From: Lysinibacillus sphaericus
Lineage (GTDB): Bacteria > Bacillota > Bacilli > Bacillales_A > Planococcaceae
DNA length: 64,000 nt
Direction: 5' to 3'
Assembly (NCBI RefSeq): GCF_002982115.1
Contig: NZ_CP019980.1
Coordinates: 814,001-878,000, forward strand
Shown here: piece by piece, positions 45,545 to 54,813 of the stretch
Layout of the letters: each line of letters starts with the position of its first letter
How positions within the stretch are numbered: the stretch's first letter is position 1
Made by a program: the position numbers and the translations under genes
Notes under the pieces: model-generated
What the model was told of the DNA's origin: nothing
Database searches by the model: none
The model's input: only the letters and a program-made list of their open reading frames with translations

Positions 45545-47092
45545 TTGAATTTAGTTTCATGTGTTCGTCAACAAGCAGCAGAGCAGCCGGAAAAAATTGC
45601 GTATCATTTTATGGGGAAAGATACTTCATATGGGGAATTTGAGCACACAGTTGGCCGCTTTGCACAGGGGTTACAAGATTTAGGGGTACAAAAAGGGGAC
45701 CATGTGGCGTTTTTACTCGGCAACACGCCACATTATTTAATCGCATTATATGCAACGATGCGTCTAGGAGCAACAGCAATTCCTGTGAATCCAATCTATA
45801 CGCCCGATGAGATATCTTATATTTTACGAAATGGTGATGTTAAGGCGGTTATTGCACTTGATGCATTGCTTCCATTAGTAGAAGTAGGTGTACAGGCATT
45901 CCCAGAAGTAGTGACATTTGTCGTTTGTGAAACAACAGCAGATGTAGCTGAAAAAATAGCGGCTTTATCGGAAGAGGCAAAAGCGAAAACACATTTATTT
46001 TCGCATATTGTTGCAAGTGCCACTGGATCGTTAGAACCGGTAGACATCGCACAAGATGATACGGCTATTATATTATACACTTCGGGAACAACAGGCAATC
46101 CAAAAGGTGCCATGCTGACACACGGAAATGTTTATTCAAATGCACGTGATGTCTCAACGTATTTAGGGTATCGAGCAAATGATCGTATTATTGCAACATT
46201 ACCAGTTTTCCACGTGTTTGCATTAACAGTCGTAGTCAATGCACCATTGATTAGTGGAGCAACCGTTTTACTTACACCTCGCTTTAGCCCAAGTGAAATT
46301 TTCACATTGGCGAGAGAGCAACAGGCGACTGTCTTTGCGGGTGTGCCTACGATGTATAACTTTTTGTATTTATTACCAGAAGGCAAACCGGAAGATTTTT
46401 CAACAATTCGTTTAGCCATTTCAGGGGGCGCATCATTACCTGTTGCACTATTACATAATTTCGAGAAGAAATTTAATGTACGTGTATCAGAGGGCTATGG
46501 TTTATCAGAAGCTTCACCGGTAACATGTTTCAATCCATTAGACCGTGAGCGAAAAGCTGGCTCTATCGGTACATCGATTAATAACGTTGAAAATAGAGTG
46601 GTCGATGTTAATGGTATAGATGTTCCTGTCGGTGAAGTTGGTGAGTTAGTTGTTCGTGGTCCAAATGTCATGAAAGGCTATTATAAAATGCCTGAAGAAA
46701 CGGCGATGGCCATTCGTGATGGTTGGCTTTACACAGGGGATCTTGCAAAAGTTGATGACGAAGGTTATTTCTATATCGTCGATCGCAAAAAGGATATGAT
46801 TATTGTTGGCGGTTATAATGTTTATCCGAGAGAAGTAGAGGAAGTTCTATTTGCTCATGATAATATCGTAGAGGCGGCAGTTGTTGGCTACCCAGACCCT
46901 AATTTTGGTGAAGCAGTACATGCATATATCGTACTCAAGGAAGTAGCGGCTACGACAACAGATGATATTTTGGCATATTGTGCAAAGCATATGGTGAAAT
47001 ATAAAGTGCCAAAAGTTGTGGAAATATTAGATGAGCTTCCAAAAAATACAACAGGTAAAATTTTGCGTCGTACTTTAAAAGAAAAAGTATAA
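45545..47092 (+). CDS. lcfB: Long-chain acyl-CoA synthetase
   Basis: A 515-residue AMP-forming ligase: P-loop ILYTSGTTGNPKGAML near residue 175, VSEGYGLSEASPV, WLYTGDLAKVDDEGYFYIVDRKKDMIIVGG and the C-terminal Lys in LPKNTTGKILRR. It activates fatty acids to acyl-CoA for beta-oxidation. The start is TTG 45545 with AAGGGGATGG upstream. In B. subtilis lcfB (yhfL) is a near neighbour of lplJ. The FadR-like box upstream links it to the enoyl-CoA hydratase at 9248. Confidence 0.93.
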   Translation: MNLVSCVRQQAAEQPEKIAYHFMGKDTSYGEFEHTVGRFAQGLQDLGVQKGDHVAFLLGNTPHYLIALYATMRLGATAIPVNPIYTPDEISYILRNGDVKAVIALDALLPLVEVGVQAFPEVVTFVVCETTADVAEKIAALSEEAKAKTHLFSHIVASATGSLEPVDIAQDDTAIILYTSGTTGNPKGAMLTHGNVYSNARDVSTYLGYRANDRIIATLPVFHVFALTVVVNAPLISGATVLLTPRFSPSEIFTLAREQQATVFAGVPTMYNFLYLLPEGKPEDFSTIRLAISGGASLPVALLHNFEKKFNVRVSEGYGLSEASPVTCFNPLDRERKAGSIGTSINNVENRVVDVNGIDVPVGEVGELVVRGPNVMKGYYKMPEETAMAIRDGWLYTGDLAKVDDEGYFYIVDRKKDMIIVGGYNVYPREVEEVLFAHDNIVEAAVVGYPDPNFGEAVHAYIVLKEVAATTTDDILAYCAKHMVKYKVPKVVEILDELPKNTTGKILRRTLKEKV

Positions 47093-47109
47093 ACGAATTA
47101 ATAAGTCAG

Positions 47110-47143
47110 GCCCACCACAAAAAAATTGTGGTGGGCTTGTTGT
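47110..47143 (+). terminator. Terminator of lcfB
   Basis: GCCCACCACAA pairs with TTGTGGTGGGC around five A, then TTGTTGTTTT. The gap 47144-47395 holds only a repeat-like fragment GTGTCTGGCACTT near 47182. Confidence 0.88.
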
Positions 47144-47395
47144 TTTGGAACAGCTACCTTTTAAATTATCAGAATTGTTTGGGTGTCTGGCACTTACGGT
47201 GAAATAAGTTGAGTGCATAGAGCTGGAGTGATAAAATCAGTCATGTGTAATCCTTCTACATACTTTAAAAGGGCTTGTCATATAGTAGGGGAGTAGTAAC
47301 TTGTATACTTTGTTGTATTGTTTTGGAACCCTTTTGTGCGCAACAACGTCCAAGCTATTAAGAAAAATTAAATTGAAAGAGAGCATACAAAACCA

Positions 47396-48046
47396 ATGAT
47401 AGGACTCATCCAAGAGTTAATAAGTTTTATAATGCATATTGATGTGCATTTGGAAGAAATCATTCGTGATTTTGGTAATTGGAGTTATCTTATTCTATTT
47501 GCCATTGTCTTTGTTGAAACAGGTGTCGTGATTTTCCCATTTTTACCAGGTGACTCATTACTTTTCGCAAGTGGTACATTAACAGCTGCAATGGGCGCCT
47601 TTGACTTATGGATACTAATTCCTGTATTTTTGGCAGCAGCAATTTTAGGGGATACAATGAATTACCATATCGGTCATAAAGTTGGGACATCGATTCCTCC
47701 GAAAAGTTTTTTAGGTCGGATTGTTAAAAAAGAACGTATGGAAGCAGCGGAGAAATTTTTTAACACGCATGGTGGCAAAACAATTGTAATTGCTCGTTTC
47801 ATGCCTTTCATTCGTACGTTTATTCCGTTTGTTGCAGGGGCAAGTAAGATGCATTATAGCTACTTTTTACTGTACAACATCGTAGGCGCTGTTTTATGGG
47901 TATTCAGCTGTACACTCCTTGGATATTTCTTTGGTAATATTCCAATTATTAAAGATAACTTCTCAGTAGTGCTTATTTTAATCATAGTTATCTCAGTTAT
48001 TCCGGCTGTTATTGGCGCTTTTAAATCTAAATTTGGTGGGAAATAA
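47396..48046 (+). CDS. DedA family membrane protein
   Basis: A 216-residue protein with four to five spans and the DedA/VTT signature: FVETGVVIFPFLPGDSLLFASG near residue 42, GDTMNYHIGHKVG, and FMPFIRTFIPFVAGASKMHY carrying the conserved Arg. DedA proteins support lipid (undecaprenyl phosphate or phosphatidylethanolamine) turnover across the membrane, and loss affects envelope and peptide antibiotic tolerance in several bacteria. The ribosome site is weak (GAAAGAGAG about 15 bases away), so a slightly different start is possible. Confidence 0.88.
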   Translation: MIGLIQELISFIMHIDVHLEEIIRDFGNWSYLILFAIVFVETGVVIFPFLPGDSLLFASGTLTAAMGAFDLWILIPVFLAAAILGDTMNYHIGHKVGTSIPPKSFLGRIVKKERMEAAEKFFNTHGGKTIVIARFMPFIRTFIPFVAGASKMHYSYFLLYNIVGAVLWVFSCTLLGYFFGNIPIIKDNFSVVLILIIVISVIPAVIGAFKSKFGGK

Positions 48047-48117
48047 AAAGATGCCTCAGATAACATTTGCAGGCTGACACTAAAAGAAAATTATGTTAAG
48101 CATCATTTACACAGGCT

Positions 48118-48152
48118 AGCCCTACCACTATTTTTGGTGGTAGGGCTTTTTG
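48118..48152 (+). terminator. Terminator of the DedA gene
   Basis: AGCCCTACCAC pairs with GTGGTAGGGCT around an ATTTTT-containing loop, followed by TTTTGTT. Confidence 0.88.
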
Positions 48153-48178
48153 TTATTTCCATGGTAGGAGGAAAATCT

Positions 48179-48232
48179 ATGTTAACTTTAAAAAATCTCA
48201 ACTATAGTGTCCGGCATCAATATGAAATATAA
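48179..48232 (+). pseudogene. Possible 5' remnant of an ABC-transporter ATPase gene
   Basis: GTAGGAGGA lies 6-7 bases before an ATG whose frame gives MLTLKNLNYSVRHQYEI and stops. The opening strand MLTLKNLNYSV is a common start of ABC ATPases, and a strong ribosome site before a 17-codon frame suggests a decayed or deleted gene. No Walker A follows in any frame. The rest of 48233-48540 is AT-rich with nothing recognised. A real micropeptide cannot be excluded. Confidence 0.35.
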
Positions 48233-48544
48233 AATCTTAAAAATTTACTATCACAATGCAAAACTGTAGGATGCTATTGTCCAACCTGTTACTTTTGAAA
48301 AATCAGTATAACACCCTTTTTAGTAAATGTTGCGCAAGGTAAGCAAGTAAAAAGTAAAAGCAAATTTTTAATATAGATGCATAAAGTAGTAATGCTTTAT
48401 CTTTTTTAGTCATAAAATGTAAATTATATAGGTAAATGCTAGTTTCTCAATAAGAAAAATTTATTATAGTGTTGAAAAAATAAGCGTAAGGTAATGAAAA
48501 GTGCTATAATAATTACTAGAAAATGGTGAATTGGAGGCAACGAA

Positions 48545-49774
48545 ATGGAAGTATTCATCGGAAGACAGCCAATCTTTAATCTTCATGAACAGGTCGTTGC
48601 ATATGAGTTGTTATATCGAAACAAAAATGTAAATTCATTTCCTGATGTCGATTCAGATGCTGCAACAGTGGATGTGTTAGTGAACTCATTTTTATCAATT
48701 GGTATTGAAGAGGTAACGAAAGGTAAGCCTTGTTTTGTTAATTTTACGGAAAACTTGCTTATGAGTTCAATCGATGAATTTTTAGATCCTTCGCAAGTAG
48801 TAATCGAGATTTTAGAAGATGTACCACTAACACCAAATCTAGTTAAGCGTGTCATTGAGCTGAAGTCGCATGGGTTTAAAATAGCGTTAGATGATTTTAT
48901 TTTAAAAGGAAATGTACCAATATATGATACGCTTTTCCCGCATATTGATTTAATTAAAGTGGATTTCTTAATATCTTCTTTAGTTGAAAGAATGGAAATA
49001 GAAAATATGGTAAAGGAAAATTTCCCTCATATTAAATTGCTTGCGGAAAAAGTGGAAACACAAGAGCAATATAGAGTCGCCAAGCATTCAGGCTATGAGT
49101 TTTTTCAAGGTTACTTTTTTGAGCAACCTCAAATCATTAAAGCGATGGATATTCCCGCAAATGCCATCCAATATTTTCATATAATTTCGCTCTTAAAGGA
49201 AGAAGAACCGAACGTTCATCTGTTAGCAGAAAATATTGAACGGGACATATCGTTGACGTATAAATTATTACAAATGATTAATAATTCTAGTAAACGTTCA
49301 AAATCGAAAATACGCTCCATTAAGCAAGCCATTTTATTACTTGGCTTAGCAAATCTTCGCAAGTGGATTTATTTACTAGCTCTGCGTGAATTCGATGGTA
49401 GGGCAGATACAGATCTTTTTCAAGAGTTGATGCAAACATCTTTGTTCAGAGCAAAGGTTTGTGAAAAATTAGCCAAACGCAATTATAAGCAAAACTTTTC
49501 TGAATACTTTTTAGTTGGGATGTTTTCGTTAATTGATGCGATCTTACAAAGACCGATGAATGTTATTTTGCAACAATTACCTTTTTCAGAGGCGATTACA
49601 GAAACAATATTAGGTGGTCAAACAGAGATGACACCTTATCTTGAATTTAGTATTGCGCTTGGAAAATTAGATTGGCAACGATTAGAAGAATTAGCACCAC
49701 AAATTAATATTGAAATGGCAAGTATTGATCTTTTATATAATGAAGCACTAGAATGGGCAGAAACATCATTATAA
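48545..49774 (+). CDS. EAL-HDOD signalling protein (YuxH-like)
   Basis: A 409-residue protein. Residues 1-195 are an EAL domain opening FIGRQPIFNLHEQVVAYELLYR, in which EAL is ELL and DDFG is DDFI, although the Glu in IEILE, the DD pair and the Lys of IKVDF remain; cyclic-di-GMP hydrolysis is therefore doubtful. Residues about 200-390 are an HDOD domain (DISLTYKLLQMINNSS, SIKQAILLLGLANLRKWIYLLALRE). This is the YuxH layout of Bacillus. It starts after GGAGGCAACG. Monocistronic. Confidence 0.9.
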   Translation: MEVFIGRQPIFNLHEQVVAYELLYRNKNVNSFPDVDSDAATVDVLVNSFLSIGIEEVTKGKPCFVNFTENLLMSSIDEFLDPSQVVIEILEDVPLTPNLVKRVIELKSHGFKIALDDFILKGNVPIYDTLFPHIDLIKVDFLISSLVERMEIENMVKENFPHIKLLAEKVETQEQYRVAKHSGYEFFQGYFFEQPQIIKAMDIPANAIQYFHIISLLKEEEPNVHLLAENIERDISLTYKLLQMINNSSKRSKSKIRSIKQAILLLGLANLRKWIYLLALREFDGRADTDLFQELMQTSLFRAKVCEKLAKRNYKQNFSEYFLVGMFSLIDAILQRPMNVILQQLPFSEAITETILGGQTEMTPYLEFSIALGKLDWQRLEELAPQINIEMASIDLLYNEALEWAETSL

Positions 49775-49832
49775 TTAGGGAAAACGACAGTTATAGGAGT
49801 TGTAGCAAGAGGCGACTTCTAGCGAAAGGTAT

Positions 49833-49872
49833 TCCGCACGCAAAAAAGAGGGATGTGTCCTTACGGTGCGGA
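49833..49872. repeat. Small hairpin element before a terminator
   Basis: TCCGCAC (49833-49839) pairs with GTGCGGA (49866-49872) around 26 bases. It sits in a GC-richer patch (49798-49905) without coding capacity, between the EAL-HDOD stop and the terminator; likely a degenerate member of the hairpin element family. Confidence 0.4.
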
Positions 49873-49906
49873 GCTGAAAGTGCACCTGTAGCGGACATCA
49901 ACGGCT

Positions 49907-49955
49907 GAGAAAAAGTGTTAGATTGATTGGGATCAATCTAGCACTTTTTCTCATT
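49907..49955 (+). terminator. Strong terminator with shared stem word
   Basis: A 21-bp stem with one mismatch (arms 49907-49927 and 49932-49952, built on GAGAAAAAGTGTTAGATT) around a 4-base loop. It shares AAAGTGTTAGATT with the terminators at 3868 and 54523. Confidence 0.9.
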
Positions 49956-50066
49956 TATTCCAACTACTTTCTCTTTATCAAGATGAAGTTCTCAACGTGA
50001 AAACTATTTGCTATAATCATGTCGTCATCTTTAGAAAAATCTGATAGTTGAAGTGGGCGTGAGGAA

Positions 50067-50915
50067 ATGAATCAAACACAAGATGTAAGGGCAAGTATTG
50101 TGGAATATGTTTATGTGATTATTGGTGCCGCAGTTGTGGCAATAGGTTTTAATGTCTTTTTACTACCAAATCAAGTAGCGTCAGGTGGAGTTAGTGGCAT
50201 AAGTACCATTTTACATGGTTTATTTGGCTGGAATCCTGGCCTTGTACAATATGCATTTAATATCCCATTGTTTCTAGCAGGAGTAATAATACTTGGTAAA
50301 AAGTTTGGCGTCAAATCTTTTATTGGGACAATAACATTACCGTTGATTGTGTTATTGACAAATCACTGGGAGCCGTGGACAGATAATCCTTTACTTGGTG
50401 CGCTTTTTGGGGGAATTGTTGTAGGCTTAGGAATAGGACTTGTCTTTAAGGGGAATGCTTCTACTGGTGGCACTGATTTACTAGCCCAAATTATTACAAA
50501 GTATACCGGATTATCGCTTGGTACAAGTGTACTATTAATTGATGGAATTATCGCAATTAGTGCGGCAATTGTTTTTGACTTAGAAAAAGGGCTCTATGCG
50601 TTAATTGGACTGTACGTCACAACGAAAACGATTGATATTATCCAGTTAGGTTTTAGTCAATCAAAAATGGTTTATATTATTACGTTAAAACAAGATGAAG
50701 TGCGTGATGCGATATATGCTGAAATTGATCGTGGTGTGACAAAGTTACCTGCAATTGGCGGTTATACAGGAGAAGCACGACCCGTTTTAATGGTCGTTGT
50801 CTATCAAACAGAGTTCACAAAGCTGAAACAACTCATTAAAAACGTTGATCCATCAGCGTTTGTCATCGTTTCTGATGCTTATGAGGTGTTAGGTGAAGGT
50901 TTCAAACGTGCATAA
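50067..50915 (+). CDS. YitT-family membrane protein (YvjA-like)
   Basis: A 282-residue protein with about five spans: a YitT (DUF161) membrane part (FNVFLLPNQVASGGVSGIST, GGIVVGLGIGLVFKGNASTGGTDLLAQ) and a C-terminal DUF2179 cytoplasmic domain (MVYIITLKQDEVRDAIYAEIDRG split by GVTKLPAIGGYTGE). Function unknown. Its place upstream of cccB matches yvjA in B. subtilis. GTGAGGAA precedes the ATG. Confidence 0.88.
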   Translation: MNQTQDVRASIVEYVYVIIGAAVVAIGFNVFLLPNQVASGGVSGISTILHGLFGWNPGLVQYAFNIPLFLAGVIILGKKFGVKSFIGTITLPLIVLLTNHWEPWTDNPLLGALFGGIVVGLGIGLVFKGNASTGGTDLLAQIITKYTGLSLGTSVLLIDGIIAISAAIVFDLEKGLYALIGLYVTTKTIDIIQLGFSQSKMVYIITLKQDEVRDAIYAEIDRGVTKLPAIGGYTGEARPVLMVVVYQTEFTKLKQLIKNVDPSAFVIVSDAYEVLGEGFKRA

Positions 50916-50965
50916 TTTTGGTATAATAGCTTGGAAAGATATTCATTTACTTAGGAGGGGTACTA

Positions 50966-51292
50966 ATGAAAAAAGCAATGTTAACATTAGTGTTCGGTTC
51001 AGCGATTTTCTTAGCAGCATGTGGTGGTGGCGGAGATAAAGCAGCTACAGATAACAAAGATACTGCTGCTGAACCAGACGGTAAAGCAATCGCAATGAAA
51101 TCATGTGTTTCTTGTCACGGTGGCGAGCTACAAGGTATGGGGAATACACCTGCACTAAACAATGTAGGTTCTCGTTTATCTGAGCAAGAAATTTTAGACG
51201 TAATTAACAATGGTCGTGGGGCTATGCCAGCTGGACTTATTAAAGGTGCAGATGCTGAAGCCGTTGCAAAATGGTTGGCTACACAAAAATAA
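50966..51292 (+). CDS. cccB: Cytochrome c551, membrane-anchored lipoprotein
   Basis: A 108-residue cytochrome: lipobox LAAC (Cys19) with a Gly/Ala-rich linker, then a class I c-type domain with heme motif CVSCH (Cys47, Cys50, His51) and an axial Met in NNGRGAMPAGL. It carries electrons outside the membrane to the terminal oxidase. AGGAGGGG is about 6 bases before the ATG. The gene after the YvjA-like gene, as in B. subtilis. Confidence 0.93.
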   Translation: MKKAMLTLVFGSAIFLAACGGGGDKAATDNKDTAAEPDGKAIAMKSCVSCHGGELQGMGNTPALNNVGSRLSEQEILDVINNGRGAMPAGLIKGADAEAVAKWLATQK

Positions 51293-51302
51293 TACAATGA
51301 AA

Positions 51303-51338
51303 AAAACTAGCGGTTCTGGAGACCGCTAGTTTTTCTAT
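51303..51338 (+). terminator. Terminator of cccB
   Basis: AAAACTAGCGGT pairs with ACCGCTAGTTTT around a short loop and is followed by T. Confidence 0.9.
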
Positions 51339-51518
51339 TTTTATCATGTGCATAAGCTTTCTGAGATAGTTTTACATTTGTTATGTACAACCTTTAACTA
51401 GAAGTAAGTATAATAGTGTTACTAATCATCATGCACACAAGTGTAAATTCATTTCTTTTATACATAGGCATGCTAAAATAAAACAATATTCAATTCGTTT
51501 GAATGGAGGCTGCAAATA

Positions 51519-52454
51519 TTGGTCGTAGTATTGACAAGAGATGTAATGGAAAAATTTAAGCTAGAGTTATTAGGCGGCGAGGAAGGTATAGGAAGAACAA
51601 TTACCACAAGTGATATTTCTAGACCGGGGCTTGAAATGGCTGGTTATTTTACGCATTATCCTGCTAATCGAGTACAGCTACTAGGGAAAACAGAGCTTTC
51701 CTTTTTTGAAATGTTACCAGCGAATGTTAAACTTGAGCGTATGCGATTGCTATGTTCACAGGATACGCCTGCTATTATTATTTCGCGTGATTTAGAAGTA
51801 CCAGATGAGCTTATTCAAGCTTCAAACGAAAAGCATGTACCTGTATTTAAAACTCACATGACAACAACGAAATTTTCGAGTAGGTTAACCAATTATTTAG
51901 AGGGACGTTTAGCACCTATGACAGCGGCACATGGTGTGTTAGTCGATGTATATGGCATCGGTGTGCTTATTATCGGAAAAAGCGGGGTTGGGAAAAGTGA
52001 AACAGCTCTTGAACTAGTAAAAAAAGGGCATCGATTAGTTGCAGATGATTGTGTGGAGATCCGTCAAGAGTCGGAGAACTTTTTAATAGGGAGTCCGCCA
52101 CCGCTGTTAGAGCATTTATTGGAAATACGAGGTATTGGTATTATCGATATCATGACACTGTTTGGGGCAAGTGCTGTACGACCATATAAACGTATTACCT
52201 TAATTATTGAGCTAGAAATATGGGATCCAGACAAGGTTTATGATCGTTTAGGTTTAGAAGAAGAAAAAATGAAAATCATTGATACGGAACTAACAAAACT
52301 CACAATTCCAGTACGACCTGGACGAAATGTATCTGTAATCATCGAAGTAGCGGCGATGAATTACCGTTTGAAGAAAATGGGTGTCAATGCAGCGGAAGAG
52401 TTTTCAAGACGCTTAGATGAAGTCATTGCTTCATCAGATGAGTTAGATGATTAA
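51519..52454 (+). CDS. hprK: HPr kinase/phosphorylase
   Basis: A 311-residue bifunctional enzyme that phosphorylates and dephosphorylates Ser46 of HPr, setting carbon catabolite control with CcpA. An N-terminal domain of about 130 residues is followed by the kinase core with P-loop GKSGVGKSE near residue 154, the [11 protein letters not shown] loop and the signature [19 protein letters not shown]. The start is TTG 51519, 10 bases after GGAGG; length agrees with the B. subtilis protein. It heads hprK-lgt-ppaX-yvoF. Confidence 0.96.
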   Translation: MVVVLTRDVMEKFKLELLGGEEGIGRTITTSDISRPGLEMAGYFTHYPANRVQLLGKTELSFFEMLPANVKLERMRLLCSQDTPAIIISRDLEVPDELIQASNEKHVPVFKTHMTTTKFSSRLTNYLEGRLAPMTAAHGVLVDVYGIGVLIIGKSGVGKSETALELVKKGHRLVADDCVEIRQESENFLIGSPPPLLEHLLEIRGIGIIDIMTLFGASAVRPYKRITLIIELEIWDPDKVYDRLGLEEEKMKIIDTELTKLTIPVRPGRNVSVIIEVAAMNYRLKKMGVNAAEEFSRRLDEVIASSDELDD

Positions 52455-52491
52455 TGGAAAACGGATTGTAACATATTGAGAGGAGCATAAG

Positions 52492-53313
52492 ATGGATTTA
52501 TTACTATTAGACATTAACCCGGTCGCCTTTCATTTAGGGCCAATTCCTGTTCGATGGTACGGACTTTTAATTGTGTCGGGGATAATATTAGCATATTTTG
52601 TTGGACAACGAGAGGCGGTAAAACGCGGATTACCTGAGGATTTTCTAGCTGACTTATTATTATGGGCAGTACCGATTTCCATCGTTTGTGCGCGCATCTA
52701 TTATGTTTCTATGCGTTGGGATTATTATAGTGAAAATCCAGGCAATATTATTGAAATTTGGAATGGTGGTATTGCGATTCATGGTGCGTTATTAGGTGCA
52801 TTTGCGACGGCTTACATATTTACGCGGATAAAAGGGGTAAGCTTTTTACGAGTAGCTGATATTGCAGCACCAAGTATTTTGATTGGTCAAATTATTGGTC
52901 GTTGGGGCAACTTTATGAATCAAGAAGCATTTGGTGGCCCAGTGTCACGTTCATTTTTAGAAAGCCTGATGCTACCGGATTGGATTATTAATCAAATGTA
53001 CATTGAAGAACTAGGCACATACGTCCATCCTACATTTTTATATGAGTCTGTTTGGAACTTCATCGGTTTATTAATATTACTGGCATTACGTAAAGTGAAT
53101 CTAAATCGCGGTGAAATTTTCTTTAGCTATTTAATATGGTATTCAATTGGTCGCTTCTATATAGAAGGTTTACGTACGGATAGTCTTTATTTAGTAGGAG
53201 ACTTGCGTTCGGCTCAGGTTGTTTCCATTATCGGCATTGTGATAGGTCTTGCGGCAATTATTTACCGCAGATTGAAGGTAAAACCTGCTGTGAAATATTT
53301 GGACAATAAGTAA
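52492..53313 (+). CDS. lgt: Prolipoprotein diacylglyceryl transferase
   Basis: A 273-residue membrane enzyme with about seven spans that transfers diacylglycerol to the lipobox Cys of prolipoproteins (for example the PrsA, CccB and YtkA-like precursors encoded here). [12 protein letters not shown] and the invariant [14 protein letters not shown] contain the key His, Arg and Asn. GAGAGGAGC precedes the ATG. It follows hprK after 37 bases. Confidence 0.96.
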   Translation: MDLLLLDINPVAFHLGPIPVRWYGLLIVSGIILAYFVGQREAVKRGLPEDFLADLLLWAVPISIVCARIYYVSMRWDYYSENPGNIIEIWNGGIAIHGALLGAFATAYIFTRIKGVSFLRVADIAAPSILIGQIIGRWGNFMNQEAFGGPVSRSFLESLMLPDWIINQMYIEELGTYVHPTFLYESVWNFIGLLILLALRKVNLNRGEIFFSYLIWYSIGRFYIEGLRTDSLYLVGDLRSAQVVSIIGIVIGLAAIIYRRLKVKPAVKYLDNK

Positions 53314-53325
53314 GGAGTGGAAAGT

Positions 53326-53967
53326 ATGGCTGTAAAGGCATTGCTTTTTGATTTTGATGGTACACTATTAAATACAAATGACTTAATCATACAATCATTT
53401 ATGCACGTGTTAGAAGAGAGATTTCCCGGGCAATATTCGCCAAAAGATTGCTTGAAATTCATGGGTCCGTCATTAAAACAGACATTTAGTGTTTTAACGC
53501 CAGGAGAAGAAGATGAAATGATAGCAAAATACCGCGCTTGGAATGAACCGCATCATGATGAGGTTGTCACAGAGTTTCCTGATGTTGTGTCAACTTTAGA
53601 GCAATTAAAGTCAATGGGGATTAAATTAGCCATCGTCTCAACAAAGCGCAATGCGATGATTGACCGAGGGTTGAAGATCCTAGGTGCTAGTCATCTATTT
53701 GAGGTGATCGTGGGAACTGATGATGTCCAACATGTGAAGCCTGATCCAGAGCCAGTTTTACTTGCTCTTACACGTCTTGGTGTCGCAAAGGAAGATGCCA
53801 TTATGATTGGTGATAATTCACATGATATTGAAGCTGGACACAATGCGGGGGTAAGAGCTGCGGGTGTCGCATGGTCAATTAAAGGGGAGCAATATTTACA
53901 GCAGTTTAATCCAGAATATCTATTGCACCATATGAAAGATTTACTTGCTATTGTGAAAGAGGGGTAA
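53326..53967 (+). CDS. ppaX: Pyrophosphatase PpaX (HAD family)
   Basis: A 213-residue HAD hydrolase: motif I LLFDFDGTLLNT with catalytic Asp pair, motif II VSTKR, motif III around KPDPEPV and motif IV MIGDNSHDIEAG. In B. subtilis PpaX hydrolyses the pyrophosphate released by the phosphorylase activity of HprK, which explains its place in this operon. AAGGAGTGG precedes ATG 53326; a GTG 9 bases earlier overlaps that site. Confidence 0.93.
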   Translation: MAVKALLFDFDGTLLNTNDLIIQSFMHVLEERFPGQYSPKDCLKFMGPSLKQTFSVLTPGEEDEMIAKYRAWNEPHHDEVVTEFPDVVSTLEQLKSMGIKLAIVSTKRNAMIDRGLKILGASHLFEVIVGTDDVQHVKPDPEPVLLALTRLGVAKEDAIMIGDNSHDIEAGHNAGVRAAGVAWSIKGEQYLQQFNPEYLLHHMKDLLAIVKEG

Positions 53968-53971
53968 AGGC

Positions 53972-54514
53972 ATGGCGCGTAAAACGGAAAGATATCGTGT
54001 CGAAGGAGCAAATTCGCTATGGAATGTATATGATACGGTGTCCTTTTGGAAGGTGATGAAGTGCTTCATTGTCATTCAAATTGGACGCTTCACACCTTTT
54101 TTACGCGTGAAGAACTGGCTGTATCGCACTTTTTTAAAAATGAAGATTGGTGACCAAACGTCTTTCGCTTTAATGGTCATGCCAGATACGATGTTCCCAG
54201 AACGTATTCATGTCGGCAATAATACAGTGATTGGCTTTAATACGACAATTTTAGCGCATGAATATTTAATTGAAGAGTATCGTTTAGGAGATGTCCATAT
54301 TGGCAATGAAGTAATGGTTGGTGCCAATTCAACCATTTTACCAGGAGTGACAATAGGGGACGGTGCTATTGTGTCTGCGGCAACACTCGTACATAAGGAT
54401 GTACCAGCAGGTTGTCTAGCAGGTGGCAATCCGATGCAAATTATTTACACTGCGGAACAGATGGCGGAGCGTAAACGAAGTGAAGTTGTCCAATGGTGCA
54501 CGCCGAAAAAGTAA
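53972..54514 (+). CDS. yvoF: Hexapeptide acyltransferase (YvoF-like)
   Basis: A 180-residue left-handed beta-helix acetyltransferase of the maltose/galactoside acetyltransferase type: hexapeptide turns IHVGNNTVIGFNTTIL, VHIGNEVMVGANSTILPGVTIGDGAIVSAATLV, and catalytic His near HEYLIEEY. The N-terminal 60 residues form a helical leader. The acceptor is unknown. In B. subtilis yvoF has the same position between ppaX and hisZ. Last gene before the terminator at 54523. Confidence 0.88.
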   Translation: MARKTERYRVEGANSLWNVYDTVSFWKVMKCFIVIQIGRFTPFLRVKNWLYRTFLKMKIGDQTSFALMVMPDTMFPERIHVGNNTVIGFNTTILAHEYLIEEYRLGDVHIGNEVMVGANSTILPGVTIGDGAIVSAATLVHKDVPAGCLAGGNPMQIIYTAEQMAERKRSEVVQWCTPKK

Positions 54515-54522
54515 AGAAGATG

Positions 54523-54563
54523 AAAAGTGTTAGATTGACTGCAAATCAATCTAACACTTTTTT
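54523..54563 (+). terminator. Terminator of the hprK operon
   Basis: AAAAGTGTTAGATTG (54523-54537) pairs with CAATCTAACACTTTT, followed by TTT. It shares its stem word with the terminators at 3868 and 49907. Confidence 0.9.
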
Positions 54564-54684
54564 GCTATGGCGTTATTGTACGCTACGGCGGTGCTTTCCG
54601 CTCAGCACAGTAAGCCGCAACCCTCGCTAACGCGCAGAATGCCAGCGTCTTACGTTGTGCGCGTTCTATGCAGGAGTCACCGCC
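54558..54684. repeat. Hairpin-closed intergenic element, first copy of a direct pair
   Basis: GGCGGTG (54587-54593) pairs with CACCGCC (54678-54684). Between them CAGCACAGTAAGCC, CAACCCTCGCT, CGTCTTAC and GCAGGAGTC match the core of the element at 38711, though the arms differ. Its left part from 54558, starting TTTTTTTGCTATGG, is repeated at 54814. Confidence 0.7.
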
Positions 54685-54813
54685 TTCGCTACCAACAACT
54701 AGTGAACACTTCTAATTTATTGCAAAAGCAAGAATAGCTAAGTTCTCCATATAGCGAAAATTTATGAACACCTTTCCTCTGTTCTTTAAATTTTTTAGTA
54801 ATGTCCCAACCTC

